64,000 bases of DNA. Origin: Cytomitobacter sp965233535. GTDB taxonomy: Bacteria; Pseudomonadota; Alphaproteobacteria; CAJXXZ01; 1604HC. Positions 9,601 through 17,503 of the stretch are shown here, one piece after another. Each line of letters begins with the position of its first letter. Position 1 is the first letter of the stretch. Below the pieces are notes generated by a model. It searched no databases. It was given only the letters and a program-made list of their open reading frames with translations, and had not been told where the DNA came from. The stretch lies in assembly GCA_965233535.1 (NCBI GenBank), contig OZ247489.1, positions 310,001 through 374,000 of the forward strand. Reading direction: 5' to 3'. Both the position numbers and the translations under genes were made by a program.

Positions 9601-9756
9601 GATATTATTAGCTTGAAGCAAAGGCAGCATGATAAAGTTGAAGTTTCTGCAAATCAAGAATGTGGTATTATGATATCCGACTATAGTGATTATCGTATTG
9701 GTGATACTATTGAGAGCTTTATTATTAAAAAACTTGATAAAGATGATATAAACTAA
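6643..9756 (+). CDS. infB: Translation initiation factor IF-2 with RGF/PGG repeat domain
   Basis: GTPase that places fMet-tRNA on the 30S subunit and promotes subunit joining; 1037 aa. The GTPase core starts near residue 536 with GHVDHGKTS (G1), then DTPGHEAF (G3) and a G4 that reads TKID instead of NKxD, followed by the usual domains II-IV. Upstream of an IF-2_N-like segment (about 460-510), residues about 145-400 form an Arg/Gly/Phe/Pro/Ser repeat domain: three near-identical 36-aa units, then shorter units of the type GGFSPRPGG. This region should be disordered and cationic. N-terminal IF-2 extensions are common, but this RGG-like composition is unusual. Identity is certain from the GTPase core. 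Confidence 0.95.
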   Translation: MNYTINDRNNKKVPVEIRGKFKKVLRDTEKGTDTLSSQEKDARGSAFQKHFSGNLNDKYNKPAPRTPYKDYKSVRVERVRKTSEAHSERNDAKRELLSQTISGNKLNPLNKILRNDEDGKSKIFKTYTPKETADRDRPFQRRFDGRDGPRPGGFRSGPGGFAGSRGDSSRPGFSPRPGGFNRSGSGEGGFRSGPGGFAGSRGDSSRPGFSPRPGGFNRSGSGEGGFRSGPGGFAGSRGDSSRPGFSPRPGGFNRSNSGEGGFSPRPGGFGSRPGGFSPRPGGFNRSNSGEGGFSPRSGGFGSRPGGFSPRPGGFNRSNEGGFSPRPGGFGSRPGGFSPRPGGFGGSSGGSRGEFVSRSSNGFGRSSFGEGGFGSRTPNSGFGAKSFQKPANGRKFSKPEHGADRRNSRFRNEFNHSDERFSHQLLGKINSADDVELESGSYYKRPRVARKSRDEVIRNVLIPFEGIEPSDLANKMAVKINILQSKLKDLEISHTSLIDSQIALALVEEMGHTGQIAQQEMNIIADEGNADDYESRCPVVTVVGHVDHGKTSLLDALRKSDTVSGESGGITQSIGASQVFLDSKKDSKKFVTFVDTPGHEAFTSMRIRGVKITDIVILVIASDDGIKDQTIEAIQHIKASEVPFIVCYTKIDKGSKNIENIRQKLLIHNVMVESLGGEILEVEVSATKRTNLDKLLEVLLLQSEMLELKANNKCMASGIVLESKLDKHKGPIATVLIKNGKLSYGDHFIVDNTYGKVRAMSLSNKKIVKEATASIPVEIMGLNAVPEPGSAFIEVENEKTAKEISEHRVSMSQKVIIKTEDEDLLDFFNEEDSNKINLIIKSDVSGSLEAILASVAKINYDTIDIVVVSKGNGAITESDVLLAKTSQSTIISFKVNAPSATVKLAEQHGIKIKKFSVIYELLDYVKGLAEGILAPTEEEEILGKAVIKEIFTKKKLGTIAGCGVEEGIIKLKTQGRVIRNGKEIYTGDIISLKQRQHDKVEVSANQECGIMISDYSDYRIGDTIESFIIKKLDKDDIN
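7096..7419 (+). repeat. 108-bp tandem repeat inside infB, three copies
   Basis: Three near-identical 108-bp units (36 codons) starting at 7096, 7204 and 7312. Each encodes GGFRSGPGGF, then AGSRGDSSRP, then GFSPRPGGFN and RSGSGE or a close variant. The few differences are mostly single bases, which indicates recent expansion by slippage or unequal recombination. Degenerate shorter repeats continue to about 7700. Confidence 0.9.
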
Positions 9757-10645
9757 TAGTAAGATAGTTTTTTGAATAACTATGAACTAAGTTAAAAAGC
9801 GTTGTGTATTGTGAAATAAAAAAATCATAATTTGATTAATCGAAAATGATAAAATTTTGTTGAAATACTTTAATATAGCTATAAAATTTAATGTAAGTTA
9901 TGTGTGTGTTTGATAAGATTATGTTTACATAAAATTAAAGATTACTATGCCAGTTAGATATGTCGTTGATTTATGAAGTAATTTTACTGTGATTGAGCCT
10001 AAAAGTGTTCAATGAATAATTATGGTTCAAAGCTACTATATGGCTAAAAATGATAGCTTCAAAGTGATTTTTTTGTTCATGAAAGGTTGAATGTATAATT
10101 TGAATATTGAAGCATATGGTGATTGAGATTGCTTGAAGGCATTCTCAAATAAAATATAAAAGTTATTTAAAAGGGAAAATTATGGATTGGTTCATTTTTA
10201 TTCAATAATTTTCACTTATCAGAAAGTAAAATAGAAATTTTAATGAATTGGAACTAAATTGTTTGAGTGAAGCTATAGTGTATATTTTCAAAAATTCACT
10301 ACATGATTATAATTTACAATTATAATATATAAGAAATATGTCACGATAGGAGAGTGCATTTCAACAAATATATTTAATAAAGTCATTGTTTAATTCAGAT
10401 TTTTTATTCAATGAAAACTAAGCTTGGTTTAATCGAAATCATAGTAAGTGTTTTGTAGAATTTTTTCTAATCATGCTATAAAAATATAAAACAAATCAAA
10501 AAATATAAGCTTCAAAAAATTGATTGATTTGGTTTTAATAATAAAATAATTTATTTAGTTTGAAAGTAGTAAAATTAAAGTTTTTTGCTAAAAAGCTTAT
10601 AGTTTGCTTTTTTTAACTGAAGTTATGAAATCTCAAAAACTAATT
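9757..10645. other. 889-bp intergenic desert between convergent infB and aspS
   Basis: No open frame above about 60 codons, no tRNA fold and no recognisable structural RNA. The sequence is strongly AT-rich with scattered stops in all frames. It lies between the 3' ends of convergent genes, so it needs no promoter. A decayed gene or an unrecognised non-coding RNA are both possible. Confidence 0.5.
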
Positions 10646-12679
10646 TTAATTTTTCACATTATGTTTATTGTTCAACTTAATATGTAATTCAGATAAGTGT
10701 TTTTCAGAAATTTCAGAAGGAGCATCCATCATTAAATCTTGACCTTGTTGATTCAACGGGAACGGAATTACTTCTCGTATGTTTTCTGTTTCAGCAAGTA
10801 ACATGATGATTCTGTCAATTCCTGGGGCTGCTCCTCCATGTGGGGGTGCTCCATATCTAAATGCATTAATCATAGCACCAAATTCTTGATCCACATCGTC
10901 ATTTGTATATCCAGCAATCTCAAATGCCTTGTACATAACATCGATTCTATGGTTACGTATTGCACCACTTGTGATTTCAATTCCATTACAAACTAAATCA
11001 TATTGAAATGCTTTGATCTCTGATGGATCTGATTTAAATGCATCCATTTCACCTTGAGGCATTGAGAATGGGTTGTGAGAAAATTCCCATTTGCCATTGT
11101 TCATTTCAAACATAGGGTAATCTGTGATCCAACAAAATTCATAACGTTTTTCATCAATCATATTCATTTCTTCTGCAATTTTTTTAATAACTGGGTTCAT
11201 GTATTTTTTCAAATTTTCTTGAGAATCTGCTACAAAAAATGCACCATCAGCATGTTCTAAAACAGCATTACAAACTTCATCAGATAAAAATTTTGCAAGT
11301 GGTCCACGTTTTTCAGGGCTAAACAATACATACCCCAAACCTACGGCTCCATGATCTTGTGCATGTTTTTGCATTGTGTCGAAGAATTTTCGTGTTTGTG
11401 AGCTTAAACCTTTAACTGGTAAAAATAGTACTTTCCCTCCTTTAGCAAGCGCAGATTCAAAGAATTTTGGACAATTATCTTTGAATAAATCAGTGGCATC
11501 TTCGTATTGTAGATTGATTCTTAGATCTGGCTTATCTGTACCATATTTCAGCATTGCTTCATTGTATGGGATTCGTTTGAATCCTTTGAAAGAGGATTCT
11601 ACACAATTTGTATTGTTTTCATTTTTACAAGTAGTGAATTTCTGAAAATAAGGCTCTGTATTGCTATTATCTGAACATTTTTTATTACAACATTGATTTG
11701 ATTTCTTTGAACAGCATTTATTTTCCGCGCTACTGTTCAATTCAGCATTGTGAGAGGCAGTGTTGTTACAACATGCACTTTTGTTTGGCTCTGCATTATT
11801 ATTGCATGCTGATGCGCTTATAGTGCTTGATTGTTCATTAAAACTTTGATCTGAATCTTCTATGCTTGAAATTCTCATATCTGGCCTAAATGTTTTGAAA
11901 ATCAAATGCATAAGATTTTCTAAAATACTAAAAATTTCATCCTGATCAGAGAAAGCCATTTCCATATCTAATTGATAAAATGCACCTGGCGCTCTATCTG
12001 CTCTTGTATCTTCATCTCTAAAACATGGTGCAATTTGGTAATATTTATGCACCCCAGAAACCATTAGCAGCTGTTTGAATTGTTGTGGAGCTTGAGGTAG
12101 TGCATAAAATTTTCCAGGATTTAACCTGCTTGGAACTACATAATCTCGTGCACCTTCTGGAGAGCTAGAAGTTAAAATTGGAGTTTGAATTTCAATAAAA
12201 CCTTTGTTTTCCATAAATTCTCGTATCATTTTTATTACATTAAATCTTAAATGTAGTCGATTTTGCATCATATCTCTTCGTAGATCTAAGAAACGATATT
12301 TCAAACGTAATTCTTCACCAATATCAGTTTGATGCATTGCGAATGGTAAAATTTCTGATGTTGAAAGGGTTTTGATTGTATGAATTTTAATCTCCACTTT
12401 TCCAGTTTCTAAAGATTCATTTACTGATGACATTGGTCTTTCAATAACTGTTCCTGTAATGGATATAACGCTTTCGAGTGTTAAATTGTCTATGTTTTGA
12501 AAGTTTACATCATCAACATCAATTGTACATTGAGCGATCCCAGTATGATCTTTCAAATCGATAAATATCATGTTTCCATGGTCTCTCTTTTTTCGAACCC
12601 ATCCGGCCAATTGTACTTCTTGATTGACTAAGTTATGTATTTCTGAACAATAATTGCTTCTATATTGGTTTTTTGACAT
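10646..12679 (-). CDS. aspS: Aspartyl-tRNA synthetase with cysteine-rich insertion
   Basis: Class II synthetase that charges tRNA-Asp, 677 aa. The N-terminal OB fold (AGWVRKKRDHG) is followed by motif 2 (CFRDEDTRADRAPGAF), the C-terminal GAPPHGGAAPGIDR and motif 3. Bacterial AspRS is normally about 590 aa. The extra length is mostly one insert at about residues 270-360 that is rich in Asn, Ser and Lys and holds about 10 Cys, including CC pairs (SACCNN, NKCCSKK, QCCNKKC). It sits in the GAD-type insertion region after motif 2. The catalytic core appears intact, so the enzyme is probably active. The matching tRNA-Asp is at 37638. It is divergent from murG, with 22 bp between start codons. Confidence 0.95.
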   Translation of the reverse strand: MSKNQYRSNYCSEIHNLVNQEVQLAGWVRKKRDHGNMIFIDLKDHTGIAQCTIDVDDVNFQNIDNLTLESVISITGTVIERPMSSVNESLETGKVEIKIHTIKTLSTSEILPFAMHQTDIGEELRLKYRFLDLRRDMMQNRLHLRFNVIKMIREFMENKGFIEIQTPILTSSSPEGARDYVVPSRLNPGKFYALPQAPQQFKQLLMVSGVHKYYQIAPCFRDEDTRADRAPGAFYQLDMEMAFSDQDEIFSILENLMHLIFKTFRPDMRISSIEDSDQSFNEQSSTISASACNNNAEPNKSACCNNTASHNAELNSSAENKCCSKKSNQCCNKKCSDNSNTEPYFQKFTTCKNENNTNCVESSFKGFKRIPYNEAMLKYGTDKPDLRINLQYEDATDLFKDNCPKFFESALAKGGKVLFLPVKGLSSQTRKFFDTMQKHAQDHGAVGLGYVLFSPEKRGPLAKFLSDEVCNAVLEHADGAFFVADSQENLKKYMNPVIKKIAEEMNMIDEKRYEFCWITDYPMFEMNNGKWEFSHNPFSMPQGEMDAFKSDPSEIKAFQYDLVCNGIEITSGAIRNHRIDVMYKAFEIAGYTNDDVDQEFGAMINAFRYGAPPHGGAAPGIDRIIMLLAETENIREVIPFPLNQQGQDLMMDAPSEISEKHLSELHIKLNNKHNVKN

Positions 12680-12701
12680 ACTAAAAAAGTAAGGCTATTT
12701 T
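12673..12701 (+). promoter_or_regulatory. Candidate murG promoter in the 22-bp aspS-murG gap
   Basis: TTGACA at 12673-12678, a 17-nt spacer and TATTTT at 12696-12701, immediately before the murG ATG. The -35 overlaps the aspS start codon on the other strand. An alternative reading is that AAGG at 12691-12694, 7 nt from the ATG, is a ribosome binding site used by a longer transcript. The two readings are hard to combine, so this call is tentative. Confidence 0.4.
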
Positions 12702-13739
12702 ATGAAAAACTCAACAATTATTTTTGCGGCTGGTGGAACTGCTGGTCATGTTTTTGCTGCAAACGGGATGGCTTATTATGCTCAATGCAAAAAAATCATA
12801 CTTACAGACTCTCGTGGTGAGAAGTATATTGATAAGTCTTTGTTTGATGAAGTCTGGGTTTTGCCTATCAGAAATAACATCATAATTAATTTGTTTGGTT
12901 TCTTAAAAAGTATGTTTCAAAGTTTCAAAATAATTAAAAAACAAAAATCTTTGAATAAAAATGTTGTGGTTGTGGGGTTTGGTGCGTATATTTCTTTTCC
13001 TCCATGCATTATGAGTTGGTTTTTGAAATGTCCATTGTATCTGTATCAATCTGATCAAATTGTTGGAAAAGCTAATAGATGGCTTGTTAGATTTGCTAAA
13101 AAAGTTTTCACAGCATCTTATAATATTGATGTAAAAAAGATGCATTGTGTTGGGTTGATGCCGCGTAAAGATATACTTTCTTACCCAATTCAAAAAAATG
13201 GCAAATTAAATATTTTAATTTTAGGTGGAAGCTTATCAAGTGCATTTTGGAAACTTGTTATTCCATCTGCTTTGAATAATTTACCAAATGAAGTTGTGAA
13301 AAATATCAATATACACCAACAAGTTGGTCAAGATAGAAAATATTTTGAGTCAGCTTATAAAAATTTACCACTTGGAAGTTTAGTATTGGATGAATTTGTT
13401 GATACTACAAAAGCTTTAAGATGGAGCAATGTTGTGGTTGCACGTGCTGGATTAGGTACAATTACAGACCTCACAGCATCTATGAGACCTGCATTATTGG
13501 TTCCATGGTCTAAAGCTAAAGATAACCATCAAACATATAATGCAAAATGGTGGGCAAGTAGTGAAGGTGGATGGTGGGCATCTGAACATGAATTTACAGC
13601 CCAATATTTTAAAGACTTCATTGTCAAAATTATGAATAGTAATGAATTACAAGAAAAATCTGAAGCTCTTTCTAAGTGGATGCCAGTTCATGGTGGGTTA
13701 TTAGCAATTAGAGCAATTATGAATGATTTGAAAAATTAA
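12702..13739 (+). CDS. murG: UDP-GlcNAc:lipid I N-acetylglucosaminyltransferase MurG (divergent)
   Basis: Membrane-associated GT28 glycosyltransferase that makes lipid II for peptidoglycan. The N-terminal AGGTAGHVFAANG corresponds to the GGTGGH loop, VVGFGAYISFPP to the GFGGYPSxPP motif, QIVGKANRWLVRFA to the acceptor-side NxxPGxANR region, and RAGLGTITDL plus DNHQTYNA to the UDP-sugar site. The 345-aa length is normal. Several loop residues differ from consensus: HEQN is replaced by YQSD and GGSQGA by GGSLSS. It is a fast-evolving but apparently functional member. With murC at 60462, it shows that the cell still makes peptidoglycan precursors. Confidence 0.88.
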   Translation: MKNSTIIFAAGGTAGHVFAANGMAYYAQCKKIILTDSRGEKYIDKSLFDEVWVLPIRNNIIINLFGFLKSMFQSFKIIKKQKSLNKNVVVVGFGAYISFPPCIMSWFLKCPLYLYQSDQIVGKANRWLVRFAKKVFTASYNIDVKKMHCVGLMPRKDILSYPIQKNGKLNILILGGSLSSAFWKLVIPSALNNLPNEVVKNINIHQQVGQDRKYFESAYKNLPLGSLVLDEFVDTTKALRWSNVVVARAGLGTITDLTASMRPALLVPWSKAKDNHQTYNAKWWASSEGGWWASEHEFTAQYFKDFIVKIMNSNELQEKSEALSKWMPVHGGLLAIRAIMNDLKN

Positions 13740-13861
13740 AAACAAATTAATAGTTGTCAAATAGAATATCAGTTTAATCAACATTTTTAGTTTTTAATGT
13801 GCTGCAAAAAATGATTTGTTACTTTAATGAAAAAATTATGTAGACCAATAATCTGATTTGA

Positions 13862-13867
13862 TATAAA
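13862..13867 (+). promoter_or_regulatory. -10 element of first PmtA-like gene, leaderless geometry
   Basis: TATAAA followed by 7 nt and ATG, with no Shine-Dalgarno sequence. Confidence 0.5.
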
Positions 13868-13874
13868 ATAAGTC

Positions 13875-14444
13875 ATGTCTATTTTTAGTAGGGAGAATAT
13901 TAAATTTGCAAAAAGGTGGTTAGCTCATCCATTGAGAATGGGAACTTTCCTTCCTTTGCCCTCAAAAGCTGGTCGCGAATTGATTAAAAAAATTCCTCAA
14001 CTTTCAGAAAATGGTTATATCTTAGAAATAGGAAGTGGTTCTGGTTCTTTAACAAAATTTTTGTATGATGATGAAAAAATCAATAAAAAAATAATATGCA
14101 TGGAAATTGATAGTGAGTTGTGTGATGTTTTGGATCAAAAATTTCCTGATGTGAAAATTATTAATGCAAATGCAGCAAAGTTTGAAAAAAGCATCGATGG
14201 AGACCTTCTTAAGAATGTTGAAGTGATTGTTTCCTCTATTCCATTTTTATCATTAGATCGCGCTGTTACTAAGCAAATCTTTGAGTCTTGCTCAAAAGTT
14301 TTGAATAATGGTGCAGTAATGTTTCACATTTCATACACTCCATTTATTCCTGTTAAACATGAATCATATGGAATGAAAAAAGATTTTGTTAAAACATTGA
14401 TCGGTATTCCTATGACATACTTACACTGTTATAAAAGTATATAA
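13875..14444 (+). CDS. PmtA-like SAM-dependent methyltransferase (tandem copy 1)
   Basis: Class I SAM methyltransferase of 189 aa. The SAM loop is ILEIGSGSGSLTK, the acidic residue after strand 2 is in CMEIDSEL, and VIVSSIPFLSL matches the VxSGLPxLxL motif of the alphaproteobacterial phospholipid N-methyltransferase family. The amino terminus WLAHPLRMGTFLPLPSKAG is typical of PmtA-type enzymes, which methylate phosphatidylethanolamine toward phosphatidylcholine, and SYTPFIPV near the end matches their C-terminal motif. The family is related to RsmA but lacks the NLPY motif. A diverged paralogue follows directly. Lipid specificity is inferred from family resemblance only. Confidence 0.75.
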   Translation: MSIFSRENIKFAKRWLAHPLRMGTFLPLPSKAGRELIKKIPQLSENGYILEIGSGSGSLTKFLYDDEKINKKIICMEIDSELCDVLDQKFPDVKIINANAAKFEKSIDGDLLKNVEVIVSSIPFLSLDRAVTKQIFESCSKVLNNGAVMFHISYTPFIPVKHESYGMKKDFVKTLIGIPMTYLHCYKSI

Positions 14445-14486
14445 TGTATAGGTAGAGCTATGTTTTGCATCTTATGCCTTACATGT

Positions 14487-14492
14487 TATAAT
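14487..14492 (+). promoter_or_regulatory. -10 element of second PmtA-like gene, leaderless geometry
   Basis: Perfect TATAAT, 6 nt before the ATG at 14499, with TTGCAT 16 nt upstream as -35. It lies inside the longest open frame, which argues against the upstream ATG at 14460. Confidence 0.6.
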
Positions 14493-14498
14493 GAAATT

Positions 14499-15041
14499 AT
14501 GAGCTTATTTTTTAAAAAGTGGTTTAAAAATCCATTTCGTATGGGTTCTGTAGTGGCTAGTTCTTCATCTGTTGGTAATAATTTTGCAAAACAAATAGAT
14601 TTAAGCAAACCTGGATATATTGTTGAAGTAGGTGCTGGGACGGGAACCGTTACTCAAGCTTTAATTGATAGTGGAATTCCTGCAAATAGAATTATATGTT
14701 TTGAAATTGAATCTGATTTTTGTGATTTGTTAAAAGAAAAATTTAAAGGTATTCAAGTAGAAAATGATGATATTGTTAATCTGAAAAAAATAGTAAGCAT
14801 TGATCAAATTAATTGTATTGTTTCTACATTGCCTTTTCTTTCATTGCAAAAATCTAAAGCTAGGCAAATTATGGATTTATTTGCTGACCTTGTTAAAGAT
14901 GACATTCAATATCTTCAAATGGCATACAGTCCATTTTTCCACATTCAATTACGAAAATCAGGTTTGCAAGCAAAAAAATGTGCGTATGTATTAAAAAATT
15001 TTCCACCTGCATATATCTATAACTGCACAGTTAAGATTTAA
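14499..15041 (+). CDS. PmtA-like SAM-dependent methyltransferase (tandem copy 2)
   Basis: Paralogue of the preceding gene, 180 aa from the start chosen here. MSLFFKKWFKNPFRMGS aligns with MSIFSRENIKFAKRWLAHP of copy 1. The SAM loop is IVEVGAGTGTVTQ, followed by CFEIESDFCDLL and CIVSTLPFLSL. The frame is open from an ATG at 14460, but those 13 extra codons contain a perfect TATAAT, so I start at 14499. Two neighbouring copies could carry out different methylation steps or act on different lipids. The 3' end overlaps the convergent biotin-ligase-like gene by 11 bp. Confidence 0.75.
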   Translation: MSLFFKKWFKNPFRMGSVVASSSSVGNNFAKQIDLSKPGYIVEVGAGTGTVTQALIDSGIPANRIICFEIESDFCDLLKEKFKGIQVENDDIVNLKKIVSIDQINCIVSTLPFLSLQKSKARQIMDLFADLVKDDIQYLQMAYSPFFHIQLRKSGLQAKKCAYVLKNFPPAYIYNCTVKI

Positions 15042-15651
15042 ACTCTTTAATACATAGAAAATTGTCTAAAAATAAACTGTGTTTTTGATAATTATTGGCA
15101 ACAATTTGTAAATTTCCATGATCATCTATAGAGTCAATTTTTACGCGTATCTTTTTGTTTTCTTGAGTGTACTGTTTTTTTTCTATGGGAACAATTTGCT
15201 TAATTTGGCTCATAATATGTTTTCCTCCTAACATTTTTAGCTCATGAATTTGTCCATTTAGTTGCTCACAAAGCTTAATTAACATATCTTTTTGATTGCA
15301 GAATTTCTTCATTGATATTTTAATTGCCATAGTGTCAGAGAAAGTTTTTATTTCACATTTCCCTATTAATGCATTTTTCACAACAAGTTTATTAGGCCAC
15401 TGTAGAGAGATGTTATGATTTTCTTGTATTGAATCTAACACTTTATAACTTGCTAACAAGCAAATGAACAACGCATTATGAATATCTATATCTTTGAATA
15501 TAATATGAACAGAAAAAGAATTGTCATCATTGGTGAAAAAATTACTTAATATTGTTCTGTTTAATAACTTTGCTTGATTTGCATTAATATAATCTGAAAT
15601 TTTACTCTCAATAAATATGACTTTAAAATTTAATGGCAATTTTGTATACAT
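15031..15651 (-). CDS. Degenerate biotin--protein ligase-like protein
   Basis: A 206-aa protein with weak similarity to the BPL/LplA/LipB catalytic domain. The best anchor is ISLQWPNKLVVKNALIGKCEI, equivalent to the WPND-x(n)-KxxGIL core of BirA, with Asp changed to Lys. The usual GRGRxGR biotinyl-AMP loop is not visible where expected, and there is no DNA-binding domain. It may be a fast-evolving BirA that modifies the biotin carboxyl carrier, or a decaying relic. The frame is intact. It is divergent from the MarR-like gene and probably transcribed from the leaderless-type promoter at 15657. Confidence 0.5.
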   Translation of the reverse strand: MYTKLPLNFKVIFIESKISDYINANQAKLLNRTILSNFFTNDDNSFSVHIIFKDIDIHNALFICLLASYKVLDSIQENHNISLQWPNKLVVKNALIGKCEIKTFSDTMAIKISMKKFCNQKDMLIKLCEQLNGQIHELKMLGGKHIMSQIKQIVPIEKKQYTQENKKIRVKIDSIDDHGNLQIVANNYQKHSLFLDNFLCIKEFKS

Positions 15652-15656
15652 ATTCT

Positions 15657-15662
15657 ATAATA
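15657..15662 (-). promoter_or_regulatory. -10 element of biotin-ligase-like gene, leaderless geometry
   Basis: On the minus strand TATTAT is followed by 5 nt and the ATG, with no ribosome binding site. Confidence 0.5.
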
Positions 15663-15758
15663 TTGTTACTATTGTTAAATTTAAGCTAAATCATTTAAAA
15701 TTTATTTTACTTTATTTAAACATATCATTACTATACTTAATCAAACAATGAGGTACCA

Positions 15759-16196
15759 ATGGAGAATAAAAGCATTAATATCTTAGTCGAAAATATAATC
15801 AGATTAAATAAAGTTGTATTTAACACTATGAAAAATAATATTAAAGATATCAAAGTCAATGATTTATCGCCTACACAAAGTATTTTACTTTTGTTTATAG
15901 AAGAAAAGAAATTTGGTTTATTAGAATTAGTGAATAACTACTTTTTGCCAAATATCCCATATAATATTAAACAAATGAAAAAATATGGATATATCAAGCA
16001 AGAAAAATCTAAATATGATAAACGTGCATATGAAATCACACTTTCTAAAAAAGGCTTAGATACATTGCAAAAACTACAAATCACGATGGATAAGTATAGC
16101 GAAGATTTTAATAAATTTTTAAAGCAGTCATTTGATGAAGTTATTTTATCTATGCAACAAATTGAAGATTTGTTTAGACATGCAAGAAAAGAATAA
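15759..16196 (+). CDS. MarR-family transcriptional regulator, LdtR-like
   Basis: A 145-aa winged-helix regulator. The segment LSPTQSILLLF, then ELVNNYFLPNIPYNIKQM, KYGYIKQEKSKYDKRAYEITL and SKKGLDTL follows the MarR fold: helix, recognition helix, and a wing with the DxR motif. It resembles the alphaproteobacterial LdtR subgroup, whose members have a xxYYLGSNVSYN recognition segment and control envelope genes. The target is unknown. GAGGT 4 nt before the ATG serves as ribosome binding site and TATACT at 15732 as -10, so unlike its neighbours it has a short leader. It is divergent from the biotin-ligase-like gene. Confidence 0.75.
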   Translation: MENKSINILVENIIRLNKVVFNTMKNNIKDIKVNDLSPTQSILLLFIEEKKFGLLELVNNYFLPNIPYNIKQMKKYGYIKQEKSKYDKRAYEITLSKKGLDTLQKLQITMDKYSEDFNKFLKQSFDEVILSMQQIEDLFRHARKE

Positions 16197-16341
16197 TTTT
16201 TATATCTCAAAATTCATTTACATTAAACCAAACTGATTTAAATAAAAAACCAATGATCAAATAACAACCAAACTCTAATTAACATTTAGCAATTGCATAG
16301 TGCAATTTTCGCAATTTTATATAAAACATCATAATTCTAAT

Positions 16342-17503
16342 GCAAGTAAGGAAGTAAAAATTACGGTGTGTTAATTAATATATGGTTTAGTTAAAGTATA
16401 GGAGGAGTAATGAATAAATTATTACCATTACTTACAACTTGTATATTAAGTGTTATAAAGGCAGAAACGCCAATTTTAAATCATTGCATTCAAGAAGCCT
16501 CAAAGAAGCATTCACAAATTGAAAAGTGGTTCGAAAATCCAAATAATTTAGTGTCAATCAAAGGAATTTCACATAAAACCAAAGTGCCATATCATGCAAA
16601 ATATGATGGAAATCATAAAAATTTGAATAATTTTAGAGGCATTGTAGCGTATAAATTGAAAACTGAAGATCAAGAAGGGATTTTTAGTTATGATTACAAA
16701 AATGGAAGTATACATGAGTATAAAATAGATAAAGATAAGCATTTTATAGAGAAAGGAGATCATTATGAAATAATAGAAAAACTAAATGAAAATCATAGAA
16801 AAATGATCAAAATAAATGATACTCAAACAGAAGAGAAGCAAGAGTTTTTAAGTAGTGTTGAAGTATTTTTTGAGACATTAAAAGTATTGAGATTAGAGCA
16901 AGATTTAACAAAATATAAGAGTTTGAAAGATGTGGGGAGCGAAAAGTTGCACAAATGGATGTGCGAAGAATCGAAGACGCAAAAAACGATATCAGAATCA
17001 TTGCATGCAATATTAGAGCATGGAAGAAATGAAAGAGGAAGGGGGCAGATTGAAGTATTGATAGGAGAAGTCAAAGGGTTATTAAGTACAGTGGATGGCG
17101 AGTTAAAGGGAAAATTAGACAATGTGATAAGGAGGTTAAGTTGTGATGAAGGGGAGTCATGTTTAAGTAAAATCAAAGAGAAGATAGAGGAAGTAAAGAG
17201 GGAAGTGAAGATCAAGCCAAATAATGAAGACATAATGAAGAAATTAGAAGAAGTGAGCGAAAGTTATGATAAGTTGATGTTAAAGGATGTAGAGAATAAC
17301 TTTAATCATCATAAGTTGAGTGAAGCAGAGAGATCGGGGAAAACAATTGGAGAGTTTATAGATAGAGAATTAGGAAAATTTGGAGATGAGAATCCATTAA
17401 CAGATGAGTACGCGATACAAATGGTGAAGTCAGTGTTAAGTAAAATGAATGTAAAGTGCCTGGATGGAGAAGAAGAGGGGAGAAAAGCTCTTGGGAAAAT
17501 AGC
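16342..17503 (+). repeat. 1162-bp direct repeat, copy 1
   Basis: Runs from GCAAGTAAGG, 68 bp before the start codon, to the codon boundary at GGGAAAATAGC inside the gene. The second copy is at 20788-21949. By eye the copies differ at about eight positions and have no indels. The repeat carries the whole promoter/leader and the first 364 or so codons of each secreted-protein gene. Outside it the two loci are not alike. Confidence 0.95.
16400..16405 (+). promoter_or_regulatory. Strong Shine-Dalgarno AGGAGG
   Basis: AGGAGG 4 nt before the ATG (GGAGGAG in full). It is repeated exactly at the second copy. The contrast with the many leaderless-type genes here suggests high translation of this pair. 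Confidence 0.8.

Noticed and set aside
14460..14498. ATG at 14460 as start of the second PmtA-like gene
   Set aside because: The 13 added codons contain a perfect TATAAT and do not align with the paralogue; the ATG at 14499 does.
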